From assembly GCA_000697335.1 (NCBI GenBank), contig JNEM01008469.1:1-17246 (forward strand): DNA of 17,246 nucleotides. Reading direction: 5' to 3'. Positions 1 to 10,420 of this stretch are shown here, piece after piece. The stretch is from Conidiobolus incongruus B7586 (taxonomy: Eukaryota > Entomophthoromycota > Entomophthoromycetes > Entomophthorales > Conidiobolaceae). The translations under genes were made by a program, and so were the position numbers. The notes beneath the pieces are model-generated. The model was not told where the DNA came from. It worked only from the letters and a program-made list of their open reading frames with translations, and ran no database searches. Every line of letters begins with the position of its first letter. Within the stretch, counting starts at the first letter, position 1.

Positions 1-415
1 TAAATTAATAAAATTAAGTTTAAATAAAATAATAATAATCAATGAATTTATAATATTAATATTCCTTAATTATATATCTTTTAAAATCGTTTAAAATTTA
101 CATGCAATTTATTAAGACTATGTTTTATTTTAATATGTTATTTATTATATTATAAATTATTTTAAGCTTTAAAAAATTTTAAAATTTAATTTTATTTGAT
201 TTTTTAAATATTAATAAATAATATTTTAATTTAAAAACATATCCTTTTATTTTAATTAAAAATTCTTAAAATATTTTAATATTGTTTTGATGAATATTAT
301 ATATATATTAAGCTTAAACCTTGTTATATTTATAATTGATAAATTTAAGCATATTTATGTTAATAGATGATATTTTGATAAAAGCATCTAATGTCTTAGT
401 TGCGTATATTTGCAA
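1..415. other. AT-rich non-coding DNA
   Basis: This stretch is almost pure A/T with short homopolymer runs and frequent stops in all frames. I see no gene, RNA or clear repeat in it. Confidence 0.6.
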
Positions 416-423
416 TATAAAAG
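416..423 (+). promoter_or_regulatory. TATA-box-like element upstream of the 523 ORF
   Basis: The sequence TATAAAAG matches the canonical TATA box and lies about 100 bp before a small open frame that starts at 523. In DNA this rich in A/T a TATA motif is weak evidence alone; the G at the end and the less AT-rich flank (gcatctaatg...ttgcgtatatttgc) make it slightly better than background. Confidence 0.25.
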
Positions 424-522
424 CACTTTTATTTAAATAATAGAGAAGGATCTCTTTAGTTTTTTTATTTACTTTTAATCAAAAATTTTATACAAAATTT
501 AATAACGTTTTATTTTGGAAGA

Positions 523-621
523 ATGACTTCATATTACTTTAATCCCAATGTTGATTTTCGCAATCCTGAAACTTATGAAATTGTAAACAACAGAGTTTTA
601 CAACAAAACTTAAATAATTAA
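523..621 (+). CDS. Possible small gene, 32 codons, unknown function
   Basis: An ATG at 523 opens a 32-residue frame that ends at TAA 619-621. The predicted peptide begins MTSYYFNPNVDFRNPETYEI and has balanced, protein-like composition (Pro, Asp, Glu, Arg, Val), unlike the Lys/Asn/Ile/Phe strings produced by translating the surrounding DNA. The frame is open upstream to about 460 but has no other ATG. A TATA-like element lies about 100 bp upstream. I do not recognise the peptide. It could be a real microprotein, the last exon of a decayed gene (the bases just before the ATG, GGAAG, could act as a splice acceptor), or chance. No membrane segment or cysteine pattern is visible. Confidence 0.25.
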   Translation: MTSYYFNPNVDFRNPETYEIVNNRVLQQNLNN

Positions 622-1129
622 TAGAATTATAAAATAATACTATTATAATTTCACTAAAGCTTAAAAACTAAAGTAAATATAATTAAATAAAATTTACTAA
701 GATTTATTTAAAAACTAAGGCATTTTTAATATATTGTATTGCAAAATAATTATAAAAATATATAAAACTAAAATTAAAATTTAATTAAAAATAATTAAAA
801 AACTATTATAACTAGTATATTCATAAAATTATAAACTATATAACTATAATTAATATAGGTAAAAAAATAAATTTATAATAAAAAATTTTTATAATTATAT
901 CTAATAAATTTGTAAAGTATATTTTTAATCTTTTATTAAAAATAATAAATAAAATATTATTGAAAATGGAAGTGAATATTGACTTTATCTTATTTATTTA
1001 TTATTGCACTTTATATATTTAAAATTATGCTATTATTTAATATCTTTTATATAATTCAATTTTTAAAATATAGAAATATATAGTAATTTGAAAAATACAT
1101 TCAAAAAATTTAAAATAATTAAGGTCTTG
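622..1129. other. AT-rich non-coding DNA
   Basis: Very A/T-rich, with no open frame of note on either strand and no recognisable RNA or repeat. Confidence 0.6.
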
Positions 1130-1680
1130 AAGGTAAATATTGGTTACAATCTAACCCTTGACCATAATTCCATTACACCATGATTCTTATAATGTCGTGA
1201 TTCTTATTGGGATAGAATGACATTCTTTTTAAATTGAGACCAAACTACCATCTTAATTTTCCATTTTTCTAATATTAAAGCTATAATTATCTAGTTTAGC
1301 TCAAGAATATTACCTTGAATGAAATGTCTATCATATTAAATAAATAACATTTAAGTCTATACCTTGTTTATCATAGTAGCCAGGTAAATTTTATAATCAA
1401 GGTTTAAAGATATAGGGTTGGAAAATAGCAAACCGTCAAGAACCAAAAAATAATACCAATGACAATGCTCTTTTCCATAGTTTAACTCTATATAATTCCA
1501 TATTTCATCATACTCTTTATTACTATCATAAGAAAATTACTTCGGCTTACTTTAAGCCAAAGTATGTGGTTTATGTACAAGAGCCATTCACTGATTTTCA
1601 TAGCACATCTAATCAATAGCTTAGGTGAATATTACTCAATACTTCTAGACTGTCATAGAGACAATGCTTTTAGTGACCTC
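1130..1680. other. Less AT-rich island, no recognised gene
   Basis: C and G are clearly more frequent here than in both flanks. On the plus strand a frame without a start codon is open from about 1416 to 1619 (67 codons) and includes the peptide ITSAYFKPKYVVYVQEPF; I match it to no family. A small hairpin (GGCTTA-CTT-TAAGCC) lies at about 1555-1569. The island could be a decayed gene or transposon. No terminal repeats or target-site duplication were seen. Confidence 0.35.
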
Positions 1681-2679
1681 GAAAATTTTATTATAATTAT
1701 TATAAAATCAATATGTAAAATATATAACTGTAAAAAACAATAATTTTCATTATATATACATAAATAATATTTTTAAAATAAAATATAGATATCATTTGTA
1801 ATTAATATAAAAAAATATATATTAGTTCAAATAATCATTGGAAAACTAAGCAAAATATTAAATAGCCATGATTTATATCAATCAAAAGGTATTAATATAG
1901 CAAAAACCGAATTATAAAGAAGCATTTTTACATAAACATTCAAGACAAGCATTATAATTTTTTGAAAATTGATAATATAAAAAAATATAAATGAAAACTT
2001 GTAAGAAAATATATTATATAAAGAATTTGAAATTTTAAAGGATTCTCCAATAATAATGATTGTAAATTAAACAATAAGCAATATATTAATCAGAAAAAGA
2101 AAAAATTTATTTTAATATAAGAATATATTTATAAAGAAATCATAAATAAACAACATGTTAAAAGAATTATTTAGCACCTCACTTCAAGTTCGTAATATCT
2201 TGAATTTTTTATCACACATTGAACTAATTCCCTTTTTATATGGACATCCTAAAACATTATTAATAAAATAATAAAATTTGACAAATCAGTATAATTACGT
2301 TGGCAATAGTGCGTTTTTAGTTGAATTAATTTCACTTTACATAATTTACACTTCTGTTGATATGGTGAAAAACTATAAGCAATTAAAACGTTAACACTTA
2401 TTCAAATAATGAAATCATTATTCACGCTTTATCTTTTTATTATGAAGTTAATAACTTATTCTTATTTAATTTTCTGTCTTTACCAACTAAAAAATATTAA
2501 TAAATTAAAATTAAAATAAAAAATGAATAAAAAGTATTTTGAGTATTTCTAGCTCTGCTTTCCACTTATCGGGATATATTACTTTGTTAACTTTTTTTCA
2601 CTTATACATAAATTCATCAATTAAATTTATTTTTTAAATAATTATTATCTTGCAATCTTTACATACCATTTTTAAATTT
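1681..2679. other. AT-rich non-coding DNA
   Basis: I see no coding region, RNA gene or repeat that rises above the A/T background. Confidence 0.6.
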
Positions 2680-2945
2680 AGATGAAAAGTGAATGAATGA
2701 ATGAAGAAGATTTTTATTAGACCTATGGACGAACAAAAGCGATATTTGGCAGAATATATTGATCTGTAACTTGGGATCTACCCCAAAGATACAGTTACAG
2801 AGTTAAGGGTTTGTTTGTATTGAGAGTTATTAGGGATAAAGTAATAACAGTATACTTAAAATTAGGAGGAGATTGTAAATGTTATTATGGGGTATGAAAT
2901 GGTGTTAGTAGTTTAAGGACTTATTAAGGTCCAGATGAAAAGTGA
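2680..2945 (+). repeat. Island bounded by 13-bp direct repeats
   Basis: AGATGAAAAGTGA occurs at 2680-2692 and again at 2933-2945. Beyond it both copies continue with ATGAAT, the right copy having three extra bases (CAA) in between. The 240 bp enclosed are much less AT-rich and purine-biased on the plus strand. They contain a 22-codon frame (2701-2769, MKKIFIRPMDEQKRYLAEYI...) and a hairpin at 2764-2800. This is the form of a short element with a target-site duplication, such as a SINE or a non-autonomous DNA element. However, I see no terminal inverted repeat, no poly-A or simple-repeat tail at the 3' end, and no convincing pol III A and B boxes. It could equally be a non-coding RNA gene. Confidence 0.4.
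2764..2800 (+). other. Stem-loop inside the 2680-2945 island
   Basis: CTGTAAC (2764-2770) pairs with GTTACAG (2794-2800), and directly inside it TTGGG (2771-2775) pairs with CCCAA (2782-2786), leaving a six-base loop and a seven-base bulge on the 3' side. Twelve base pairs including five G:C pairs is unusual for this DNA. Its role is unknown. Confidence 0.4.
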
Positions 2946-3989
2946 CAAATGAATACTATATTTAATAGAGAAATAAATTCACTTAAAGCATTATGAGATT
3001 GATTTATTTGAAATTTACCTATTCATAAAGTATTGTGTTATTTTAATTTCAAATATAATTAATCATATTTTAATAAATTTTGAAAAAAAATTTAAATCTA
3101 ACAATGTCTGATTTATTAAATGAACTTATATTATGGAATAATATTAAATTATCTCAATAGATGTCTTATTTAGAACTGGTTATTATTAAAATTGTATTTA
3201 ATCTAATATTCAGCATTGAAACTTATAAATAATATATTAGTTATGATATTATTTGAAAAATGAGACCATTTTATCAAATAACAATATATTTTTTTAATAA
3301 TTCTAATTTTCAATTATTATTATTATTATAGATTAATCTTTATTATTTATTAAAAAACAATTGAAAGATCAAAATTTAATATAATAAACATTAAACACGT
3401 TTTGAATTAAAATAAAATTATTCAATTGTTAAAATAAAATAATATTATAAATATGTAATTGATATTTAAAATAACTTAACACATCAATATCAAACAAGTT
3501 TACATTAATACTTTTTTGAATTTTTTTATTCAAATTTTATCATTATTTATTAATTAAAAACTTATGGATCCACTTATAAATATCCAAATAAACATCTAAT
3601 AATAAAAAATATCACAGTATTGGACTTTCTTCGGATATTTTGGATACATTAATTTGTTGTTTATTTGACTGAAGTTACTATGGTACTTTACAAATCATTG
3701 TATATAATATGAATGATTTATGTGCCATTTTTACAGCATATAGTCAAACTCGATAGATATAATAAAAATTTTAATTATTAAGCAAATTACAATCATTAAG
3801 TACATTCCTTCAATTAAAAATAATTATCAAAATGCCCTAGTTGACCAATATCAGGAGTCTTAATTCATAGAATGGATTATATTTGACTAATTGATATATT
3901 TGACAAGTTGCTCAAATAATTTGATTAATAAAATGAAACAAATAACTAATTGTTTGAAATATTCATCAGGGTGAATATTATTCCAAGTT
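2946..3989. other. AT-rich non-coding DNA
   Basis: There is an (ATT)n-like run near 3316-3330 and otherwise A/T-rich spacer. I see no gene. Confidence 0.55.
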
Positions 3990-5350
3990 ATTAATTTTAA
4001 TTTTAGTTAACCAAATTGATGAATAATGAAGCAAATGATACTTGGAAATTAGTGGATATACGATAGTATATTATTTGCTTACCAAGGATGATCAAAACTA
4101 CCTAATTCCTGAATCAATTTAATTTTTTATAATCGGTAAAATTAAACTCATTTGGCTATTGTCTGGAATTGAATGCATTGATTTGCAATTTGGGTAAAGT
4201 TCAGTCATTAAGTTTATAATATATCTTGATTCTTAATTTGATATTAACATTAAAGTACAAAATATCTGATAATGTTACTAGTTTTAAGATTTAATATATC
4301 ATCATAAATATAATAATTTCCAAATTAAATAATTTTACCATTAAGTTTAGAAAAATTTTGCATAATTTTTTAATAAAAAAAATTATTGAAAATAATACTA
4401 TTTTATATAAAGATAATATAGTTTTTTATTCTAGTTTTATTAAAGATTAATTAATCATTCAGCTATCAATATGAGAAATCTTAATCGATAGTAAAATTTA
4501 AATTTAACTGATATAAGTTATCTTTATCAAAAGTTCAAATTTTAATATTTCCTAATATTTTCATTTTATTATTTTTTGTGTTACTACGTTGCCTAAACTA
4601 TTATATTTATATTGATAATTACCACTGATTCTGTGAAAGATGTTCTCATTTGTGAGTGTTTTAAGTTCAATTTCTTTTTTCAAATTAAAAATGAAATTTC
4701 AATAATTATTAAAACTATTATTACTTTAATATATAAAATCCCGAAATTAGAATCAAAACAAGGACATTTTGAGAATTTATCCAGTTGAAAAAAATAATGC
4801 CATATATAGAATGGCTCATTTTGTTATTAATTTTTAATAGAAAGAGCCGAATCCCTGGATTACTGGTTGGCAGTAAGTTCTCTCATTCCTGAATTAATAT
4901 TATTTCTAAAAAAATTTATGTTTCATTTACAAGAATAAATGTACTCCATAATAGCGGATATTTTCAACTTTATAATTATTCATAAGTTCAAGCACCTTTT
5001 ACAAACCTTTTTATTATTGGTATAAAAATTATTAAATATTAACAAAAAATTCAAAAGTGATTATTAATGATAATACTTATTTATCTAACAAGATAATAAT
5101 TGTAGTTAATTTTGTGCCCAAGGATTTAGCAAAATATATCATGAAACTGCTTATCAAAGGTATAGTAAATATAGTCATGTGGAAATATACAGGATGAAGG
5201 ATAAACATTTTGCATTGATATGAATCATTTACTTACTATGTAAGCTAGCAGATTTTTAATAACTTTATTATCTTTCTTTGATATCAGATAAACTAAGTTG
5301 AACTATCAACTTCGCTATTTCCTAGATTGTTTTCAAATGTTGTAGAATTT
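3990..5350 (+). mobile_element. Possible Ty1-copia fossil fragments (reverse transcriptase)
   Basis: Two short plus-strand stretches resemble conserved points of Ty1-copia reverse transcriptase. One, about 4036-4075, reads NDTWKLVD, like the N-DTW-LVD motif near the start of the domain. The other, about 5112-5160, reads AQGFSKIYHETAY, like the AQGF-Q--G-DY-ET motif. They occur in the expected order but about 1 kb apart, more than the family normally shows, so they may come from different copies or be split by later insertion. No long terminal repeats were found. If real, this is a heavily decayed, old remnant with very many breaks. Confidence 0.3.
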
Positions 5351-6670
5351 TAGGGAATATATCCGATTCACAATTTAAATTCGTCAGAATATTGTCAATA
5401 TCTTCATTTTATTTAGTTAAGTATATAGTATATATATTTTGAGCTCAAATATTCATAATAATTTTACAAAAGAATTTAAATCTCTTGTTAAAACTAATAC
5501 ATGTTTAATAAAAGTTTTACAATATTATTTATAGTAATAATATCCATCAGTGATACTATTAATTCATCGAAGATTTTAAAAATTGATTAATTTTAATATA
5601 TATTTATAATTCAATGATGTCAAGTTTTATATTATTAAAATTTTTTAAAATATAGTATGATTTTATTTTGAATAATATATTATTAATAAATAGATTATAA
5701 ATATGAAATGCATAAAATTCAGCTAGAGAAAATTTTATAAAATTTATTAAATTTTTATTAATTTAAAAAATTTATGCAAAATTTTCTACAAATAATATAT
5801 AATATTGAAAATAAATTAAAACTAATTTAATAATTTATTATTTTTAAAAAAGGCAAGTAATCTATGATATTTTTACCAAATTAGTATTGTCAAGTGATAC
5901 TTTTATAAACCATTAGATTTTAGATAATTAAAATGGAATAACTACTGGTAATTATTAAATAATCAATTCTTATCAACTATATTTCAAACTATTTTAAATA
6001 TATTATATTAAATATTAACCTTTATATTTTTTTCACAATTCCTAATTAAAGTAATATAAATTACTAAAGTAAGTATTAATTAAATTAATTGAGTTATTAT
6101 AAATTAATAATTAAAAATATCACAAAAAAAACTTGAACTATAAAATAATTGATTAATATATTTTGTAAAAACTAATTAATTAATAAATCGGGTATAATTA
6201 ATTAGTTTTTAATGGTAATTTTTAATAATGTTTAATTATGCTCCGAGTTTCTCAGTTGAAGAATTATGCATTATTTTTATTGAAAATTTTGGTCTTAGAT
6301 TTTTCATAATTGAGTACTACGAAATGTAATGAGATTTTAAATTATGATATGAAGATTGAATGAGCTAAAATAATTGTATCACTTTTTCTTCTATTGCTAT
6401 ATATCATTGGTATAGTTATCTTTCAAAAAGCTTATTGGAATTTATAATAAAACCGCATCACTAATCTTTCCATAGTTCAAATAAATTTAATAAATTATAA
6501 TCAGAATAAAATTACAAAACACGATCCTAATTTTGTAAAGAAGGTATCTTGTGGATGTAATATTTTTTCGGTATTGAATTTGTTAAAAACAATTCAATTC
6601 CTCGTAGTTAGAATATTTAATCACATACTATACATTATTAATATTATATTTAAATAAATTATATTTATCC
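5351..6670. other. AT-rich non-coding DNA
   Basis: Long A/T-rich spacer with no supported gene. Slightly richer patches (about 6235-6480) give no recognisable protein. Confidence 0.55.
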
Positions 6671-7500
6671 TATGTTGGCTTATTTTTGGCGATATGAGAG
6701 TCAGAACTGGAATATGCGTACATTATTCTCATTTCAGGATTAATATCACAATTCACAAAATTTCAAAATCAAAATAAAATTTGAAATATTTATTCCAATA
6801 TGATCAAATTTGTGTAATATTCAATTATATAAATATTATTCTTTTTTTAATATGACTTTGATTAGTTAATCATCCTCCAGAACTAGGAGCTTATATTGCA
6901 CAATTAAATGAGTGAAAATAAGGTAATAATTTGTGTGATATATCCTTTTGTGGATTTCAATCCTTCAAATGAATAAAATAATTATATCTAAAATATCTAA
7001 TAGAATGAATTTTAAAAATATTCAAATACAATAATAAGGTAATAACCATTTATAGAAAACTGAAAAATTTTCTCAATTATGATATTGATTAAAATGTATA
7101 AGATTCTTTGATGCTGATTTGTTGAATATATTCCAGGAATCAGAATTTAAAATATAAATTTCGTTCAAATCTTGGATATGGAATAATTTCAGGGACAAAG
7201 TTACCCATTTCAGGTGACTTATTCCGACTTGAATTTCAAGCCAGCAATTGAATATTCTATCCTTAGTCAGTATATCATACAACATAAACTGAATGTTTAA
7301 GCCTCATTAAAATAATATTATATCAATTCTATATTGTTTTTGTTAAGGTAATATCCAATTAAAAAAATTGAATATTTTACCTCATTAAGATAACTCATTA
7401 ATTGGATTACGATATAACTTTGATTAGCTTAACATATTCGAAAAAACGGAGGTCATAGAGTATTATAACTAGTATTAAATAAGCTATAAAATGATAACTA
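6671..7500 (-). mobile_element. Possible Ty1-copia fossil fragments (RNase H end of pol)
   Basis: On the minus strand, about 7250-7285 reads LYDILTKDR, close to the ADILTKPL motif at the end of Ty1-copia pol, with NIEL and YYF nearby in the place of the usual KHIDIRYHF. A separate stretch at about 6672-6746 contains YAYSSSDSHIAKNKPT, resembling the GYSDSDWA-DK-TRKSTSG start of the RNase H region. The order of the two is opposite to that expected within one element, so at least two copies or a rearrangement would be needed. Both are very decayed, and no long terminal repeats are visible. An open frame across 7073-7285 is probably part of this rather than a host gene. Confidence 0.3.
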
Positions 7501-9282
7501 ATTTAAATTTTATAATAAAAAGGAACGTTGTTATATTAATTATCAATGTTTAAAGATCCAAAGGAGGTTACTCTATTTGAGTCATTCAACGATATAAATT
7601 AACACAAGTAACGTAATTCAGTAAATGTTAATTATTTTGACATTTTCCAGCTATATTAAGTTATATTAGCCCAAAATGATTTAAAAAACGAAAATGACGG
7701 AGTTAAAGCCATCAATGATATAGTATCCAATTATACCATATATTTCACTCTATTATTTATTATGAATACATTAAATTATAAACAGTTTTCAAAATTATCT
7801 CATATTGTTTCAGCAAAATTATTTTTATAAAAAATTAATTTTGATATTTGGAGCACAAAATTTGGAACGATTATTAAGAATATCAAAAAGAATCCAATTT
7901 TATATAAATCATAAAATAATAAATTCTCATTTTTAATACATAAGAAAATTATATAAATTAAAAAAAACCTTCATATGATTGACTATATAAATTAAGACAA
8001 CTGTTTATCGTGGGGGCCGACCTTTTTAAAGTTTTCAGGTATGTTGATACTTTATAATTGATATAAGCAATGTTACTACTGAAATTTATGGTCGGTAAAA
8101 TTCCTAAAAATTATATATATATATAATTTTAGTATAGCTATAACATTTGTCCAGCATAAATGTTTGATCTATAATGATATTAAGTTTTCCATAAAAACGT
8201 GTAGGTAAGTCAATAATTATGCAGGAAGAATGAGACTTGAAAAATTCATAGTTACATCATCATCTAATATACATCCGTAAAATTCCTACCCACTCATAAA
8301 TTATTAAAAATATTATACAATTTGAAAATCAAAATAATTTTGAATATATTTTTAAATTTTGAACAATTATAAATATGTTAGGAAAAATGATCTATGATAC
8401 CTGATTTCTAATCAATTTGCCAATTTTAGTTTATAATATTTTCAATTAGTCCATTAAACAATCTCATTTATAGTATGTTTATTTTATATAACATTTTGAT
8501 TTTTTATCAAATAAATAATATATTTATGAATTAGAAATTTCTCAAGTTTAAAATCCATTTTTGAAAACTCACCTAATTGAAATTCATATGGAATTTTGTA
8601 CTTAAATTCGAGAATACTAATATTAAAGTACTATTTATTTGACAATTACACATTTATAAACATTATAGAGGATGATGATTCATATTATATCACATCTCCA
8701 AAGAATAACTCCGCTTTTTTCAATTATACAGGTTTAATATTTGAAAACTTCAAGTTATTCACTTGTAAAAAATAAATAAAATATAAAAAATTAATTTTCA
8801 TTTATAAAAATTTATAACTGATTGATTGAATTTAATTGAAAAATACTACTTTGAATTAATTAATATAATCAAGAATGCTAAGCTAACAAAAATGAATACA
8901 TTCTAAAAAATTGATAACAGTTAATAATAATAATTTTATTAATTTTGTAATAATAAAAAATATATTCAAACTGACCGATTCTTAAAAGTATTTTGTAATG
9001 TACTTGGAAATTAATTTAAAATCCTGCATATCTATTTAATATTATAGAAATTATATTACAATGTGATCAAAAAATTCTTACAATTGGATTATTCTATCTA
9101 ATATCCACACACATATATATATATTAATTTTCGATAATAATAATTAATATGAAAACATATTTTGAGTTATTAATTATTTATCTGATTTTTTTTATTATGA
9201 TGATTAGTTAAGACATATACTATTGATATGTATATATATGATTAGAATTAATAAGTATGAATATTTCGGATAGACGAATTAA
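7501..9282. other. AT-rich spacer with minor islands
   Basis: This region has no confident gene. It holds a short GC-richer patch at 7981-8300 with repeated motifs, an (AT)n run near 8114-8127, an unassigned plus-strand open frame at 8581-8775, and an (AT)n run near 9112-9124. The last 200 bp are presumably the 3' flank of the minus-strand zinc-finger gene, with AATAAA on the minus strand at 9191-9196. Confidence 0.5.
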
Positions 9283-10113
9283 TTAATTGAGGGTGGAATT
9301 CCTCCTCTGATGAATTTTGATGTGTGCTGATAAATTGTCCGTCCTGCTGAAGAATTTGTTACAAGTAGGGATGGGACACTGGTACGGCCTGTGGTCGAAG
9401 TGGACACAGCGCTGGTGACGTTTTAAATGCTCCGCACGCTTGAAAGTTTGGAAGCAGTTGTCCACCTCGCAGATGTGCAACTTTTTCGTATGACTAACCG
9501 ACTGCGAGCGTTTCGTGCGAAAGTGAATGGGTGGCTGAGCATGCAAGGTAGGGACGAAATTGGAAGTTGGGAGACTGTTTGGAGTAGTTTGAGGAGATGG
9601 ATGGTAAGATGCTGGCTGAGATCTTGCGTTTGTGGCTGTAGTTGAAGACGTTTCTAAGAATGTGGGTATGGATAACTGAGTAGGAGGGGTTAGAGAATTT
9701 TGAAATAATTGAGCTTGGGTTGGAGACCACATTGAAGAGATGTCGGACATTGAAGGAATAACTAGTTCGTTGTCAGGATCGAGAGGGGTTGACATAGAGG
9801 GATAAGACAATGGACTTGAAGACGAGTTTGATAAGAAGGGTTGATGTAAATCCATCATGCTTCCACTCATAGACAAGTCTACAGGAGTCATTGGAGACCA
9901 TGGCATGCATGATGAAATATCCATGGGATACGTTTGGCAAGTATCCATTGAGAGATCTGCCAGCATTTTGGAATCAAATGGTCCTGGAGTTGGTATCCAC
10001 TGCAATTCTTGGGCCATGAACATATCGAGGGAACTGTTGGAAGGAGGGATGGTTAGCTGGTTGATGAATGCATCAATCTGCTGATCTTCATTAATCTCTG
10101 GGTGAACACTCAT
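9283..10113 (-). CDS. Msn2/Msn4-type C2H2 zinc-finger transcription factor
   Basis: A single exon encodes 276 residues. The start is the first ATG after a 266-nt leader that contains no other ATG, with A at -3. Residues 1-198 are rich in Ser, Pro, Thr and Met and are probably a disordered activation region. A basic stretch (RTKR at 199-202, KK at 210-211) may be a nuclear localisation signal. Finger 1 uses C215, C220, H233 and H238; finger 2 uses C246, C251, H264 and H268, giving C-x4-C spacing in both, joined by the linker FDHRPYQ. The helices KRAEHLKRH and SRTDNLSAH keep almost all the base-contacting residues of yeast Msn2/Msn4 (RSEHLKR, RSDNLSQ), which bind AGGGG. RRNS at 270-273, just after finger 2, fits the protein kinase A consensus RRxS. 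The exact orthologue among Msn2/4-like, Com2-like or Rsv-like factors cannot be settled here. The gene stands alone and is far more GC-rich than its flanks. Confidence 0.95.
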   Translation of the reverse strand: MSVHPEINEDQQIDAFINQLTIPPSNSSLDMFMAQELQWIPTPGPFDSKMLADLSMDTCQTYPMDISSCMPWSPMTPVDLSMSGSMMDLHQPFLSNSSSSPLSYPSMSTPLDPDNELVIPSMSDISSMWSPTQAQLFQNSLTPPTQLSIPTFLETSSTTATNARSQPASYHPSPQTTPNSLPTSNFVPTLHAQPPIHFRTKRSQSVSHTKKLHICEVDNCFQTFKRAEHLKRHQRCVHFDHRPYQCPIPTCNKFFSRTDNLSAHIKIHQRRNSTLN

Positions 10114-10380
10114 GTTTTTAATTTATTAATTAATCAAAGAGAAAGAGTTGTAGCAGCAAAATTAATTAAATGATATTAGGTAAGTATTAAAAAGAAACGG
10201 AATTAAAGGTGGATGAGAAAGAAAAGAACGGAAAGCTTGGAATTTAAAGAAGAAAGTAAGGCTTTAATATGCCAAGTCGCAGTAATTGATTGAATTAAGA
10301 ATAATCAACAGAAATAATAGAACAGTAATAAGCAAGGATAAAATTGAAGAATTTTTTAAAAATTGTGAGTAAAGTCCCTT
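10114..10380 (-). promoter_or_regulatory. Pyrimidine-rich 5' leader of the zinc-finger gene
   Basis: On the coding strand this stretch is rich in C and T tracts (CTTTCTTCTTT, TTTCTTTTC, CTCTTTCTCTTTG) and has no ATG, so no upstream open frame can begin in it. That fits an untranslated leader between the TATA box near 10386 and the ATG at 10113. Its exact start is inferred. Confidence 0.5.
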
Positions 10381-10382
10381 CA

Positions 10383-10389
10383 TTTTATA
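10383..10389 (-). promoter_or_regulatory. TATA box of the zinc-finger gene
   Basis: The minus strand reads GTATAAAATG. It lies 270 bp before the start codon and just downstream of two stress-response elements, a normal order for a TATA-containing, stress-type fungal promoter. Confidence 0.5.
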
Positions 10390-10392
10390 CTA

Positions 10393-10420
10393 CCCCTCTA
10401 AACCCTTCTCCTCTTCCCCT
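10393..10420 (-). promoter_or_regulatory. Two STRE sites (AGGGG) in the zinc-finger promoter
   Basis: The minus strand carries AGGGG twice, at 10393-10397 and 10416-10420, with a related GAAGGG between them, immediately upstream of the TATA box. AGGGG is the established stress-response element bound by Msn2/Msn4-type fingers, the class encoded by the gene itself, so autoregulation is a reasonable inference. Confidence 0.55.

Noticed and set aside
7073-7285. A 70-codon minus-strand open frame as a host gene
   Set aside because: It begins inside copia-like sequence, has no promoter signs, and its first residues resemble the end of copia pol, so it is better read as part of a fossil.
8016-8096. 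Possible tRNA between GCCGACC and GGTCGGT
   Set aside because: The end pairing and length look superficially right, but there is no TTCRANY loop, no B box and no plausible anticodon arm.
8114-8127. (AT)n tracts here and near 9112-9124, and an ATT run near 3316-3330
   Set aside because: These are simple low-complexity runs expected at this base composition.
9427-10084. Open frames opposite or overlapping the zinc-finger gene (9427-9645, 9494-9730, 9857-10084)
   Set aside because: They are shadows of a GC-richer real coding region, with no recognisable protein.
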